Positions 25,678 to 34,204 are shown, numbered from the stretch's first letter. The stretch is DNA of 64,000 nucleotides from Acidimicrobiia bacterium (GCA_040289475.1 PSLF01000004.1:33191-97190); one strand, 5' to 3'. The notes: generated by a model not told the origin, from the sequence alone. Translations and numbers: made by a program.

Positions 25678-26584
25678 GGTGCGAATTTGCCGATGGCTGG
25701 TAGCGAGCTTTTTAGTGTACACGCTCGTCTATCCCGCCCCAGCCTCCGGCCAGAAGAATGCTGCGGTCACAGTTCACAAAGTCGAGTACAACAAAGCCAT
25801 CGACCTACAGGGGGGGATCGTAAGGATCCTTCTCATCGGATCGGATCGGCGGCGGGACGGCTCGGTAGAAGGGCAAAGGGCAGACGCGCTTCACCTGGTG
25901 AGTTACAACACCAAACTCAACAAAGCGTCCGTCATAAACATACCTAGGGACACTTATGTGGAAATTCCGTCTCGCAGAGCCAGAGATCGGATCAACGCAG
26001 CTCTGGAATATGGAGGGCCAGAAGAACAGGTCAGGACCGTAGAAAAGTTTGTCGGTTTCGACATTGATTACTACGCCATGGTCGACTTCGACAGCTTTGT
26101 TGCACTCATAAACCGTATCGGCGGCGTAACGGTGGTGGTGCCTGAGTCAATGAACGATTCTCACTCCGGAGCTCACTTTGCGCCGGGCCCCGTACATATG
26201 GACGGTGACGAGGCTTTAGCGTTCGTTCGCAATCGGGCGTTCGTGCGGGGCGACTTCGAGCGAACCGAAAACCAGGCGAGGCTTCTGTTGTATGCGTTTA
26301 GGCAGATCCGCTCAGAAGTGCCGAGCGATCCATCGAAGATAGTCAAATACATAGGTTTAGCGAGTGAGTTTGTCGAGTTGGACATACCCTACTCTGAAGC
26401 TTTCCGCCTCGCGATGAGCGCAATTTCGTTAGATCCTGCGACGGTGCAGAGCTACACCGTCGCGGGTTCTATAGCCGACGTCGGGGGCGCCTCCGTAGTA
26501 ATGCCCTCCGGTAACGAAGATGCCTTCAAGGACATACGCGATGATGGGCTTCTGTCCAAACCGGGCCCGCCGTTGATTCAGTAG
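25667..26584 (+). CDS. LytR-CpsA-Psr (LCP) family protein
   Basis: The 305-aa protein attaches glycopolymers (teichoic acid, arabinogalactan or capsule) from undecaprenyl carriers to peptidoglycan. It starts with a signal-anchor (residues 3-28). The LCP domain shows LLIGSDRRRDG, RADALHLVSYN, SVINIPRDTYVEIP, RINAALEYGG, the VDFDSF segment, and the Arg-rich end FVRNRAFVRGDFERTENQ. The key Asp and Arg residues of the family are present. The gene overlaps the lipoprotein 3' end by 11 bp. It lacks the long cytoplasmic N terminus of some actinobacterial LCPs. Confidence 0.93.
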   Translation: MVVRVRICRWLVASFLVYTLVYPAPASGQKNAAVTVHKVEYNKAIDLQGGIVRILLIGSDRRRDGSVEGQRADALHLVSYNTKLNKASVINIPRDTYVEIPSRRARDRINAALEYGGPEEQVRTVEKFVGFDIDYYAMVDFDSFVALINRIGGVTVVVPESMNDSHSGAHFAPGPVHMDGDEALAFVRNRAFVRGDFERTENQARLLLYAFRQIRSEVPSDPSKIVKYIGLASEFVELDIPYSEAFRLAMSAISLDPATVQSYTVAGSIADVGGASVVMPSGNEDAFKDIRDDGLLSKPGPPLIQ

Positions 26585-26619
26585 TGACAGAGCGGCGAAG
26601 AAGTGCGCCGTTTCCTTGC

Positions 26620-27108
26620 TCAACTTTGTGGAACCTTGACCTCGAGTATCTCTGCCCGCATCCTGCCCGATGGCGTCTCGTACTCGACCGTATCGCCGGC
26701 CTTGCGACCCAAACACGCGCTTCCCAGAGGTGCGTTGGGAGACACGAGGGATACTCGAGTATCTCGAGACAGAACGGATTTTTCTTCCCGTGCAGCGATA
26801 AGAAACTCTCTCGTACCCCCGGAATCTAGCCGAAGCACCACTATCTTTCCCTCGCTCACAATTCCATCGTCGACGATCTCGGCGGGCGCTGCAGATTTGA
26901 GCCTCTGCTCTAGTTCTCGGATGCGGCCTTCGATTTTTGCCAGCTCTTCCCTCGCGGCGTGGTAGTCAGCGTTCTCGGAAAGGTCTCCGTGGGCACGAGC
27001 CTGGCCCACACGCTCGATAAGCACAGGCTTGATCTCGTGCACCAGCCGATCGAGCTCAGCGCGCAAGCTTTCTATTGCAGCCTGGGAAAGACGGATTTTC
27101 TGTTCCAT
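26620..27108 (-). CDS. greA: Transcription elongation factor GreA
   Basis: The 162-aa protein stimulates RNA cleavage by backtracked RNA polymerase. The N-terminal antiparallel coiled coil carries the acidic tip GDLSENADYHAAREEL (about residues 41-56) with the Asp and Glu that enter the secondary channel. The C-terminal FKBP-like domain ends with SPNAPLGSACLGRKAGDTVEY. The length is standard. It converges on the LCP gene with a 35-bp gap that holds a small GC hairpin (CGGCG/CGCCG). A TAGCGT element 6 nt before the ATG hints at a leaderless transcript, but no good -35 was found. Confidence 0.96.
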   Translation of the reverse strand: MEQKIRLSQAAIESLRAELDRLVHEIKPVLIERVGQARAHGDLSENADYHAAREELAKIEGRIRELEQRLKSAAPAEIVDDGIVSEGKIVVLRLDSGGTREFLIAAREEKSVLSRDTRVSLVSPNAPLGSACLGRKAGDTVEYETPSGRMRAEILEVKVPQS

Positions 27109-27233
27109 TCGGGTACGCTACCTGCCAAATGGAAAATGCCTAGAGAACGCCTATCGTACCGTCGGCATACCATCTCTCTCACTCCCTATTAATCATTGAG
27201 CGATCCGTTTGCCCCGGGCCATTGCGATCTCAG

Positions 27234-27300
27234 CCTCATAGACTCGGTCTCATAGGTCTCATGGCCTAATAGGTCGCATAGATATAGATAAAGATACGAA
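27234..27300. repeat. Degenerate short tandem repeat, ATAG-rich
   Basis: Several imperfect copies of a CTCATAG/CTAATAG-like unit are strung together; read on the minus strand they give AGACCTATGAGACC. It lies between greA and the LOG-like gene. A related but cleaner repeat occurs at 33125-33147. Confidence 0.5.
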
Positions 27301-27371
27301 TAGGAGGGGAACTCGCGACCTTTCTTTGGTGCGGGTTATTATCCGGCCTGGTAGCGAAAGTCGGGGTATCA

Positions 27372-27890
27372 ATGCGTTCCAATGCGGAGATGCGACCAGT
27401 GATAGCGGTCTGCGGGGCTCAGAGCCCGCCGCCGCCCGTATACGAGCTGGCTTATTTCGTAGGGCAACATCTCGCAGACGCCGGCGCCCTCTTGGTATGC
27501 GGAGGCCTGGAGGGCGTGATGGAGGCTGCATGTAAAGGAGCTATGGAGAAGGGAGGTCTCACGATTGGTATCCTCCCTGGCTTGGATCCCAAGGAGGCAA
27601 ACCCCTGGGTACAAATCCCAGTGGCTACCGGCATTGGCCACGCCCGGAACCTTGCAGTCGTAGCGTCGGCTCATGCCGTGATTGCGGTGGATGGAGAGTT
27701 CGGAACTTTGAGCGAGATCGCCTATGCGCTGCGAATCGGACGCCCGGTAGTAGGGCTCGCCACCTGGGATCTCCAGCCAGGAGAACACAACTACGAACTG
27801 AAATCAAAACGCCTTGTACACGCCGCATCGACGCCAAAGGAGGCGGTCGAAGTAGCCGTCGCTCTCTCACTCAGCCACCTCCGCAGGTAA
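27372..27890 (+). CDS. SLOG/TIGR00725-type LOG-like protein
   Basis: This 172-aa Rossmann-like protein belongs to the SLOG superfamily (LOG/DprA relatives). Visible motifs are VIAVCGAQSPPPP, LLVCGGLEGVMEAACKGA, TIGILPG, and AVDGEFGTLSEIAYALRIGRP near residue 115. The G-E-F-G-T-L-S-E motif corresponds to the PGG-x-G-T-x-x-E of LOG phosphoribohydrolases but deviates from it, so cytokinin-type nucleotide hydrolysis should not be assumed. TIGR00725 members are functionally uncharacterised. An ATG at 27390 is an alternative start. Its end overlaps the convergent tadE gene by 24 bp. Confidence 0.82.
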   Translation: MRSNAEMRPVIAVCGAQSPPPPVYELAYFVGQHLADAGALLVCGGLEGVMEAACKGAMEKGGLTIGILPGLDPKEANPWVQIPVATGIGHARNLAVVASAHAVIAVDGEFGTLSEIAYALRIGRPVVGLATWDLQPGEHNYELKSKRLVHAASTPKEAVEVAVALSLSHLRR

Positions 27891-28253
27891 CATGAGCCTG
27901 GCTGTTATCTCTTCTTCGTCACCGAGCACCCACCCGAAGCCTCTACGGAGAGGGCGTTTGTACCGGACAACGACACCTAAGAGAGATCCGGGCTTTCGTT
28001 CGCCTACTACTTCGAAGGTGAGCCTTTCCGGAGCTAGCTGAGGCGCAGCGCTTCGCCCGGCAGCCTCGATTAAAGATCTATCGTCGGTTGACGCGGCAAC
28101 GCGCGCCGCTGCCCTGGCGGCATGGGTTACAAGTATCCTGTCCCTCACCTCTAAAAGTGCTAGAAGCGAAGCAAGGACAACAACCACCGCTAAGGGAAAA
28201 ACAAGAGCAAACTCTACCGTAGACTGCCCCCCATCGGGCCCTCGATAATTCAC
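27867..28253 (-). CDS. tadE: TadE-like pilus protein
   Basis: From the GTG at 28253 the product is 128 aa. It begins MNYRGPDGGQSTVEFAL, a TadE/pseudopilin N terminus: a short charged leader, then Gly-Gln-Ser-Thr-Val-Glu-Phe and one long hydrophobic helix. The GTG overlaps the stop of the upstream DUF4244 pilin (GTGA), which fixes the start; a longer frame up to 28328 lies inside that gene and is rejected. TadE-type minor pilins help assemble Flp pili at the outer face of the membrane. It is the last gene of the Tad operon. Confidence 0.88.
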   Translation of the reverse strand: MNYRGPDGGQSTVEFALVFPLAVVVVLASLLALLEVRDRILVTHAARAAARVAASTDDRSLIEAAGRSAAPQLAPERLTFEVVGERKPGSLLGVVVRYKRPLRRGFGWVLGDEEEITARLMLPAEVAE

Positions 28254-28495
28254 TTGTCCGCTGCTTCTTTGACTTTCCCGATGACAAACTCGAAAAGCTC
28301 TGCAATAGCTCCGCTCTTTTTCGCCCACACAATAAGCGTCGCAGCAAGAGCAACAGCAGCAAGGATCACCAGAGCGTACTCGGGAGTAGCCTGTCCTTCA
28401 TCGCCTTGTTGGCTATGCTGCGAGGCAGTAGCTCGCCACCTGACAAAAGCAAGATCCGCCAGAATCACAACGTACTGGACAGCGTCGTATAGCAT
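28250..28495 (-). CDS. DUF4244 Flp-type pilin candidate
   Basis: This 81-aa protein has a hydrophilic leader followed by GDEGQATPEYALVILA and a single helix. The Gly before Gln and the Glu at +5 fit prepilin-peptidase cleavage of type IVb pilins. DUF4244 proteins occupy this place in actinobacterial Tad loci (for example Rv3656c in M. tuberculosis) and are taken to be the major pilin. An AGGAGG-like site (28501-28505, spacing 5) precedes the ATG. No prepilin peptidase gene is in the window, so processing must rely on one elsewhere. Confidence 0.88.
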   Translation of the reverse strand: MLYDAVQYVVILADLAFVRWRATASQHSQQGDEGQATPEYALVILAAVALAATLIVWAKKSGAIAELFEFVIGKVKEAADK

Positions 28496-28500
28496 TTCCC

Positions 28501-28505
28501 CCTCC
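28501..28505 (-). promoter_or_regulatory. Strong ribosome binding site of the pilin gene
   Basis: GGAGG (minus strand) lies 5 nt before the ATG at 28495, preceded by A-rich sequence. It is stronger than the sites of the other tad genes, as expected for an abundant major pilin. Confidence 0.5.
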
Positions 28506-28617
28506 TTTTAGCTAAATTGACGGCTTTATAAACAGATGGCTCGGTTCTGATGCGAAGCGGTGCTACCTCTTCCCAATTCAAAAGCTGCGAAAAATGCCTT
28601 CAACTTTGCTTTCTGCT

Positions 28618-29460
28618 TCATGCACGAATAACCGCAAATGTGTCTGCTAAGACAGGAACCACTGTCAATAAGACAAACGCGGGCAAGATACAAAAGACCA
28701 GCGGAAAAAGAACCTTTATAGGCGCCTTTCGAGCAGAAGCCTGAGCCGCTCGAATCTCACGCTCCCGGAGGTCGCGGGCTAGGCGCATTAGAGCGGGTCC
28801 CAGGGGATGCCCCAATCGCTCCGACCCTGCAATGGCCCTTGACAACGCTGCAAGCTCAGCCCACCCTCGTTGCCTAGCGGTGAAGGCGAGTACTTCAGAA
28901 GTCGTCCGACCCGTAGTCAACTCCGCTGCTAGGTACTCGAATACGCTCTCGCACCCTTTCGGCCTAACGGCAGCGACTGCCTGAAATGCTCTGTAGGGAT
29001 TCATTCCAGCCATGCAGGCAATCGCCAGAAGATCTAGGGCGTCAGGAAAGCTTCTTCGAAACCGGCTTCGCTCAGCTGACACGGCTCGTCTCAGGGAAGC
29101 CTCAAATGTCCAGGTGACACAGACAACCCCCAAGAGCGCCCCTGCGATGCCGGAGAGCGCAAACCCGAGCAGGAGCGCAGCGGGTATGCCGGAAATCGTG
29201 GCACCTCTCAATATGCGCAGACTGTTTTCGGAAACTCCTGCGGCTCGTGCCTCTTCCAGGCGATCATTCAACAAATCACCAACTCTGCGTGTCAAGCTCC
29301 GCCACCAGAAGAGTAGCTGCCAGTACCACTCACGGCGCCCCAATTCAGACTCCTCGGCTGTAGTAGGTCGCTGGTTTCCGCACACTACCAGGGCTTGCGC
29401 CGCCACTCTTGTAGAGGACTGATTGGCCATATTCTTATGCGAACTACCACTTAGTCGCAC
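28618..29460 (-). CDS. tadC: Tight adherence protein TadC
   Basis: This 280-aa inner-membrane platform protein of the Flp pilus belongs to the T2SF family. Hydrophobic segments lie at about residues 92-125 and 245-275. The T2SF core includes SFPDALDLLAIACMAGMNPYR and ELTTGRTTSEVL. It begins 17 nt inside tadB, which it follows. The first 60 residues are less conserved, and an internal ATG (MANQSSTR) is a possible start. About 120 bp separate it from the pilin gene, room for a second promoter. Confidence 0.9.
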   Translation of the reverse strand: MRLSGSSHKNMANQSSTRVAAQALVVCGNQRPTTAEESELGRREWYWQLLFWWRSLTRRVGDLLNDRLEEARAAGVSENSLRILRGATISGIPAALLLGFALSGIAGALLGVVCVTWTFEASLRRAVSAERSRFRRSFPDALDLLAIACMAGMNPYRAFQAVAAVRPKGCESVFEYLAAELTTGRTTSEVLAFTARQRGWAELAALSRAIAGSERLGHPLGPALMRLARDLREREIRAAQASARKAPIKVLFPLVFCILPAFVLLTVVPVLADTFAVIRA

Positions 29461-30151
29461 AAACCCTCCTTACCCACCAATATCCGAGTAGCTCTAGGGC
29501 CAAGCCGCCTGCGAGTACCACATTTCCTGCGGAAGAAGAGATTAGAAAGCGCCCGCCTAGGCCCAGCGCGTAGGAGAGTAACGCAAATCCTGCGGGAGCA
29601 GTGGCCAAGACCAGGCTCGATAGGCGCGCCTGAGCTGTGAGGGCCTCAAGCTCACGACGCACCGAAATCCGCTGACGCAACGAGCCTGCGAGGATCTCGA
29701 GTGCAGCCGATAGGTTCCCACCTGCCCTTATGTGGGTTCGCAGCGCCATTTCCAGAGCCGTAGCCCCGGGCAGGTCTTGTAAAGAGAACAATCCTGCCAG
29801 GGCTCGATCGAGCGAGAATCCATGCGCCAACAAATACGATGCTCGCTCAAATGCCGGGGCAATAGACCGCGGCCCAGTGCGCGCAACTTCTTCGATTCCG
29901 AGCCGCAAGGAACCCTTGGCCCTGACAGCTTCAGCCAGTTCCTCGAGCGCTTCGGCAAACTCCTCCTCTGCTATTATCTTTGCCCTTCTAAGAGCTGCAC
30001 GTGTTCGTACCTCGAAAACAACGAGGCCTGCCGCGGCTCCTAGGACGACGCTCAGTGGTCCAAATCCGAACACCGTGATCGCTGCGGCTATGGCGCAAAT
30101 CAAGTGCAGTGCTACACCGGCAGGGTTGGATTTTCTGAGGCCCAAAATCAT
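29444..30151 (-). CDS. tadB: Tight adherence protein TadB
   Basis: From the ATG at 30151 the product is 235 aa (MILGLRKSNPAGV), 7 nt after the tadA stop; a longer frame would run back into tadA. It has two N-terminal helices (about 15-50), a T2SF domain with EEFAEALEELAEAVRAKGSL and LEMALRTHIRAGGNLSAAL, and two C-terminal helices. With TadC it forms the membrane platform that TadA drives. Confidence 0.9.
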   Translation of the reverse strand: MILGLRKSNPAGVALHLICAIAAAITVFGFGPLSVVLGAAAGLVVFEVRTRAALRRAKIIAEEEFAEALEELAEAVRAKGSLRLGIEEVARTGPRSIAPAFERASYLLAHGFSLDRALAGLFSLQDLPGATALEMALRTHIRAGGNLSAALEILAGSLRQRISVRRELEALTAQARLSSLVLATAPAGFALLSYALGLGGRFLISSSAGNVVLAGGLALELLGYWWVRRVCATKW

Positions 30152-30158
30152 CGAAGCG

Positions 30159-31538
30159 TTACCGACCCGGTATTGACATCTCCGTTTGCAAAGGCAATGT
30201 TTTACCTGTGCTAGCAGGGTCTGAGACAACACCTGCGCGTCTTTGCTTGGAAGCTCTGCGCTCCAACCTTCGAAAGAACACTTCGATGTCGTCGACTTTT
30301 ACCAGGCCCGGCTTTGTTTCGGACGTCACATTTACTTGGGAAGGCACACAAAAAAGCGGAAGCAAATGCGGCCAGGGTTTAGACCGATCTACGCACGAGA
30401 TCTCCGTAACAAGACGGGTTCCTCCTTCCCCACGAGACATCTGCACCACTAAGTCGATAGCCGATCCAATCTGTAAGCGCACCGCCTCTACCGACAATCC
30501 GACATTGGCCATGAGCGTCATGGTTTCTATGCGAAAAAAGGCGTCGTCAGGAGTGTTGGCGTGAACCGTGGTCAAGCTCCCCTCGTGTCCAGTGTTCATC
30601 GCTTGAAGCATAAACAGGGCTTCCGCCCCTCGGGCTTCGCCGAGAATGATGCGGTCAGGTCTCATCCGCAAGGCAGCTCTCACTAAATCGCCCAGCGTAA
30701 CTTCACCTGCGCCGTCGGAGTTAGGAGGCCGTGCCTCCAAAGACACGACGTGTTCTTGCTGAAGCTGAAGCTCAGCAGCGTCTTCTATCGTGATGATCCG
30801 CTCCCGCGGCGGAATCAGCGAGGAAAGGACATTCAGTAGTGTGGTCTTACCTGTAGAAGTTCCTCCCGACACTACGATGTTGGCGCGTCCTTTTACAGCC
30901 TCGACCAGAAGCTGAGCCGCTTCGCCAGAAAGCGTTCCTGAAGCGACTAACTCATTGAGGCTAAAGGTTGCCTTGCGAAACTTTCGGATGGTTACAACAG
31001 GTCCACCTCGAGCAACAGGCTCCAAAACCGCGTGAAAACGAGATCCATCGGGAAGACGGGCATCGACTATCGGGCTCGAATCATCGATTCGTAGACCGAG
31101 CGGGCCAATTACGCGCTCAATAAAGGACCGCAGTTGCTCGGAGCTTTTGAACGCGGTACCCGTAGCCTCTATCCTACCGCCGCGCTCAACCCACACCTCC
31201 GAAGGGCCATTGATCATTACCTCACTAACGGATGGGTCATCGAGGAATGGTTCTACTGGTCCCAGGCCCAGCATTTCGTCAACGATGTTCGCTGCGGCCT
31301 CGGCTGCATGAGACGAGCTGACGCTTCCGAAGCGATTTCGTAGCGCCGCACCCGCCAGCGCCCTAGCCCGGGCTTTGGACAGCGCGATGTTCCATCTACT
31401 ATCGCTTGCCGCTGCTAAGGCTTCGCTCCTACATCGAGCATGCTCTTCTAGGAGGCGCCGGCGGAGATCGTCCTCGAGATCGCTAATGCTACTCGGGTTA
31501 AAATCGGCTGCTAAAGACACGTTTAGGCTCGAGACCAC
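30159..31538 (-). CDS. tadA: Pilus assembly ATPase TadA/CpaF
   Basis: This 459-aa VirB11/PulE-like secretion ATPase powers pilus extension. The Walker A motif VVSGGTSTGKTTLLNVL lies near residue 228. ITIEDAAELQLQQEHVV, the His-box region, follows, and the Walker B-type RPDRIILGEARGAEAL lies near residue 297. The N-terminal domain (about 20-130) has the usual DPSVSEVMINGPSEVWVE. All catalytic motifs are intact. It overlaps tadZ by 16 bp. Confidence 0.94.
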   Translation of the reverse strand: MVSSLNVSLAADFNPSSISDLEDDLRRRLLEEHARCRSEALAAASDSRWNIALSKARARALAGAALRNRFGSVSSSHAAEAAANIVDEMLGLGPVEPFLDDPSVSEVMINGPSEVWVERGGRIEATGTAFKSSEQLRSFIERVIGPLGLRIDDSSPIVDARLPDGSRFHAVLEPVARGGPVVTIRKFRKATFSLNELVASGTLSGEAAQLLVEAVKGRANIVVSGGTSTGKTTLLNVLSSLIPPRERIITIEDAAELQLQQEHVVSLEARPPNSDGAGEVTLGDLVRAALRMRPDRIILGEARGAEALFMLQAMNTGHEGSLTTVHANTPDDAFFRIETMTLMANVGLSVEAVRLQIGSAIDLVVQMSRGEGGTRLVTEISCVDRSKPWPHLLPLFCVPSQVNVTSETKPGLVKVDDIEVFFRRLERRASKQRRAGVVSDPASTGKTLPLQTEMSIPGR

Positions 31539-32851
31539 TCTAGCCGTCCCTTCCTTTCGGGTTCAGCAAGCTCTTTGAGGTGACAGCCAAAACGCGTGTT
31601 ACGCCCTCCGGCAAACCCCACTATCCACTCGGCCAGCTCTACCATTGCTCGCCCATATGCAGTCCTGTCGGAAGGAGCAAGAAGACATCCCTCATCGATT
31701 GCAGCTCCGGCTTCTTCAGGAACCCATGGAAGCTCAAAAGTGGGCCGGTCCCCTAGGAGCGAGATGATCTCGTCTGGACGAGGGCCACTGCCTCGAAACG
31801 ACAACATGACTGCGGCGCTTTTGTTTTCCTGTAGAAGCGCGTCGATTTTGTGCAGAACTGTATGCGCTTGACGGACCCCGAAGTAGTCGAGCGAAAGTAC
31901 TACGAAAAACGCGTCGGGCGCAGCCAGTTCTCTTTTTTCGATCTGCCTCAGTAGCGGGTCAAGGCGGCGCCCGGGCACGTCAAGGAGGAGAACATCGGAC
32001 GCCTCCGCATCAGCAAGACTTCGCATTGATGCCCAGCCCTCGGCGTCCACTACTTCTTCGGCGATGTAGAGCCAGTGTGCCCCGGTCGGCACTGAATTTG
32101 TGCCGCTCACCTCTCCAACGGTGGTTTTTAGCCGAGGCGAGGAGGCGTCGTTTCCTCCTACAAGCTCCGTTAACTCCTTGTATGAATCATCGAGATCCAC
32201 AAGAAAGACTCTCCTACCCATCGACGTCAGCTGCGCCGCCAGATTGGCGGTGAGGAGAGTGGCGCCACTGGATTTAATAGAAGTCACTCCGACGCAAAAG
32301 AGAGAGTTGCCGAGATCTGATTCAGCTTCGAAAACACTCGCTTCGGCCTTCACCACCGCTGCCAGAAGCTCTTTCTCTTTAGGCCATACGACAGCGTAGT
32401 CGGCCTCAGAAGTTGCGCAAGCAGCAACGACATCTCTTTTGGAAAAACCCACTACCACTACGCTGCAAGAGCCGGTCGAGCCGACACACTCAGCCACAAC
32501 ACCTACCACCGACTCCCAGGCCACGACCACCGACAACCGACCGCTCGCCATGGAGAATGCTTTGACATAGTCGGTGTCCCTACTCAAATCGTCACCAATG
32601 CCAGCTTCTGCGGGAGCTTCATTCGTAAAATCTCGCACGCTCCTACTCTCTATCGCTGAAATTTGGCGCAGACTTGCCTCAGTGCTGCGTTCGGCAGCAC
32701 GATCCGCCCACGCTTCACCGAAAGAGCGGCCTTCGATTACAGATTTACCCCTCACATAAACATGGACCGCCGCCACCCCCACCTCCCGCAAATACCGGGC
32801 TAGCTCGGAGACGGGACTCTCAGGAGGACCTACCACCACTACCGGCGCCAA
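31523..32851 (-). CDS. tadZ: TadZ/CpaE-like (Ssd-type) localisation ATPase
   Basis: This 442-aa MinD/ParA-related protein heads the Tad operon. The deviant P-loop region is SIKSSGATLLTANLAAQL (about residues 205-222); it keeps the first Lys but has Ala at the usual P-loop Lys, as CpaE/TadZ proteins often do. FLVDLDDSYKELTELV and VLLLDVPGRR follow. The N-terminal half resembles a receiver-like domain. In mycobacteria the equivalent (Ssd, Rv3660c) is linked to septum-site regulation; in other bacteria TadZ places the pilus at the pole. The gene is divergent from the HAD phosphatase. Confidence 0.85.
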   Translation of the reverse strand: MAPVVVVGPPESPVSELARYLREVGVAAVHVYVRGKSVIEGRSFGEAWADRAAERSTEASLRQISAIESRSVRDFTNEAPAEAGIGDDLSRDTDYVKAFSMASGRLSVVVAWESVVGVVAECVGSTGSCSVVVVGFSKRDVVAACATSEADYAVVWPKEKELLAAVVKAEASVFEAESDLGNSLFCVGVTSIKSSGATLLTANLAAQLTSMGRRVFLVDLDDSYKELTELVGGNDASSPRLKTTVGEVSGTNSVPTGAHWLYIAEEVVDAEGWASMRSLADAEASDVLLLDVPGRRLDPLLRQIEKRELAAPDAFFVVLSLDYFGVRQAHTVLHKIDALLQENKSAAVMLSFRGSGPRPDEIISLLGDRPTFELPWVPEEAGAAIDEGCLLAPSDRTAYGRAMVELAEWIVGFAGGRNTRFGCHLKELAEPERKGRLEWSRA

Positions 32852-33061
32852 CTGCCACCCTCTCTTTCGACTTGATCTTGTCGCCTGCGTCGTCTGTTTG
32901 CGACAAGCTCCCGCTTTCTCGCAAACATCGAATCTCGTCCTGCAAATTACAACGTCATGAGTACATGGATATCTTTGGGTAGCATTGCATATTGTTACGT
33001 CACGATGCCGTGACTTAGCTTACACAGCAACCGGTGACATCAAAACTAGAAGCCTTACCGC

Positions 33062-34042
33062 ATGTCTCAAGATCCCGCCTCTCGTCAGGAGGAACCGGCG
33101 ACCCAACAGAGCAGCGATGCAACTGAGGCCTATGAGGCCTATGGAGGGCCCGTATCCCACCGAGAAAGACTTTGGCTACGATGCACCCAACAAACGGAAC
33201 GATCGCATCGAAGAGCGCGACAATCTAAAGCAATGGAAGCTGCGTTTTTCGATCTCGACAAAACCGTGATAGCGAGGTCTTCGGTGCTCGCCCTCGGAAA
33301 ATCCTTTTATAGAGAGGGGATGGTGAGTCTGCCGACGCTTTTGAGAAGCATTTATGCTCAGCTTCTCTTCGTCGCGCTTGGAGCTGACGAAGAGAAGATG
33401 GAAAAGGCAAGGCGGGCGGCAACGGAACTCACCAAAGGTTGGAGCGAGGCTACAGTGCGGCGTCTGATCAACCAGACAATAGAAGATGCCATTCGCCCGC
33501 TCATTTACCGAGAAGCACTAGAGCTGTTCGACCTGCACCGCCGAGCAGGCCGCCGAATCTACATTGTCTCTTCCGCCCCCGAAGAGGTTGTCGAGCCGCT
33601 CGCCCGGATGTTGAAAGCTGATGACTTTGTCGCTACTAGAGCACAAACGGTCAATGGAAAGTATACCGGAGAGATTGAGTTCTATTGCTACGGGCCCAAC
33701 AAAGCCAAAGCCATGCAAGAGATCGCCCAAGCTAGGGGGATCGATCTCTCCCTAAGCTATGCCTACTCCGACTCAATAACAGACCTTCCGATGCTCGATG
33801 TCGTGGGATATCCCCACGCAGTGAACCCAGATCGCGAGCTCGCAAAGATCGCATTTGAGCGAAACTGGCCAGTGTTGTATTTCGAAAAAACGGTCGCCTT
33901 GGGGAGTCCTCCCCAGGGGATCTCGCAAAGGAAACTATGGCTCGCCGTAGTGGCGGCCGCCTCCTTAGCAATCGCTTATAGGCTATTGCTCAAGCGCACT
34001 GTTCAATATCTTCGCGAAAGCGAAGACAACAACCTTTTCTAG
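33062..34042 (+). CDS. HAD-IB family phosphatase with C-terminal membrane helix
   Basis: This is a SerB-like HAD hydrolase: motif I AFFDLDKTVIARSS with the two Asp, motif II IVSSAPEEVV, motif III Lys and AYSDSITDLPML with the metal-binding Asp. A C-terminal hydrophobic helix (LWLAVVAAASLAIAYRLL) anchors it. The order ssd-like gene then divergent HAD matches Rv3660c/Rv3661, so it belongs to the extended Tad neighbourhood, although its role there is unknown. The coordinates give the longest frame. The first 57 residues contain a tandem repeat and look non-conserved, so ATG 33233 (MEAAFFDLDKT, 269 aa) is a strong alternative start. Neither start has a clear Shine-Dalgarno. Confidence 0.88.
   Translation: MSQDPASRQEEPATQQSSDATEAYEAYGGPVSHRERLWLRCTQQTERSHRRARQSKAMEAAFFDLDKTVIARSSVLALGKSFYREGMVSLPTLLRSIYAQLLFVALGADEEKMEKARRAATELTKGWSEATVRRLINQTIEDAIRPLIYREALELFDLHRRAGRRIYIVSSAPEEVVEPLARMLKADDFVATRAQTVNGKYTGEIEFYCYGPNKAKAMQEIAQARGIDLSLSYAYSDSITDLPMLDVVGYPHAVNPDRELAKIAFERNWPVLYFEKTVALGSPPQGISQRKLWLAVVAAASLAIAYRLLLKRTVQYLRESEDNNLF
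33125..33147 (+). repeat. Tandem GAGGCCTAT repeat
   Basis: Two perfect copies (33125-33133, 33134-33142) and a partial third lie in the doubtful 5' extension of the HAD gene. They relate to the degenerate repeat at 27234-27300 on the other strand. The repeats bracket the Tad operon. Confidence 0.55.
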
Positions 34043-34120
34043 CTGGTACGTCCCCAGCCGACACGTCAGCATTTAGGGACAGCTAGAAGGGCTACAAGAG
34101 CACCAGCGGGAACTACGATA

Positions 34121-34204
34121 CTAGTAGTTTTCCCGCCCGCTAATAGCACGCGCTACCAGAACGCCCAAGGCGACCAGTACTAACAGCACGATTATCTTCT
34201 TCAT
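34121..34204 (-). CDS. 27-aa membrane microprotein
   Basis: The ATG at 34204 follows GGAGG by 5 nt and opens a 27-codon frame. Two lysines are followed by one hydrophobic helix (KKIIVLLVLVALGVLVARAI) and a polar tail (SGRENY). The layout recalls the N terminus of the short DLW-39-type actinobacterial proteins, but that match is only suggestive. It is too short for routine gene callers. It lies alone between the HAD phosphatase and the large secreted protein, on the opposite strand. The function is unknown. Confidence 0.55.
   Translation of the reverse strand: MKKIIVLLVLVALGVLVARAISGRENY

Noticed and set aside
27867-28328. Longer start for tadE at 28328
   Set aside because: It would place 25 codons inside the DUF4244 pilin gene; the GTGA overlap at 28253 gives the expected TadE N terminus.
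31523-32851. Degenerate Walker A in TadZ as a novel feature
   Set aside because: CpaE/TadZ proteins often replace the P-loop Lys, so this is within the family range.
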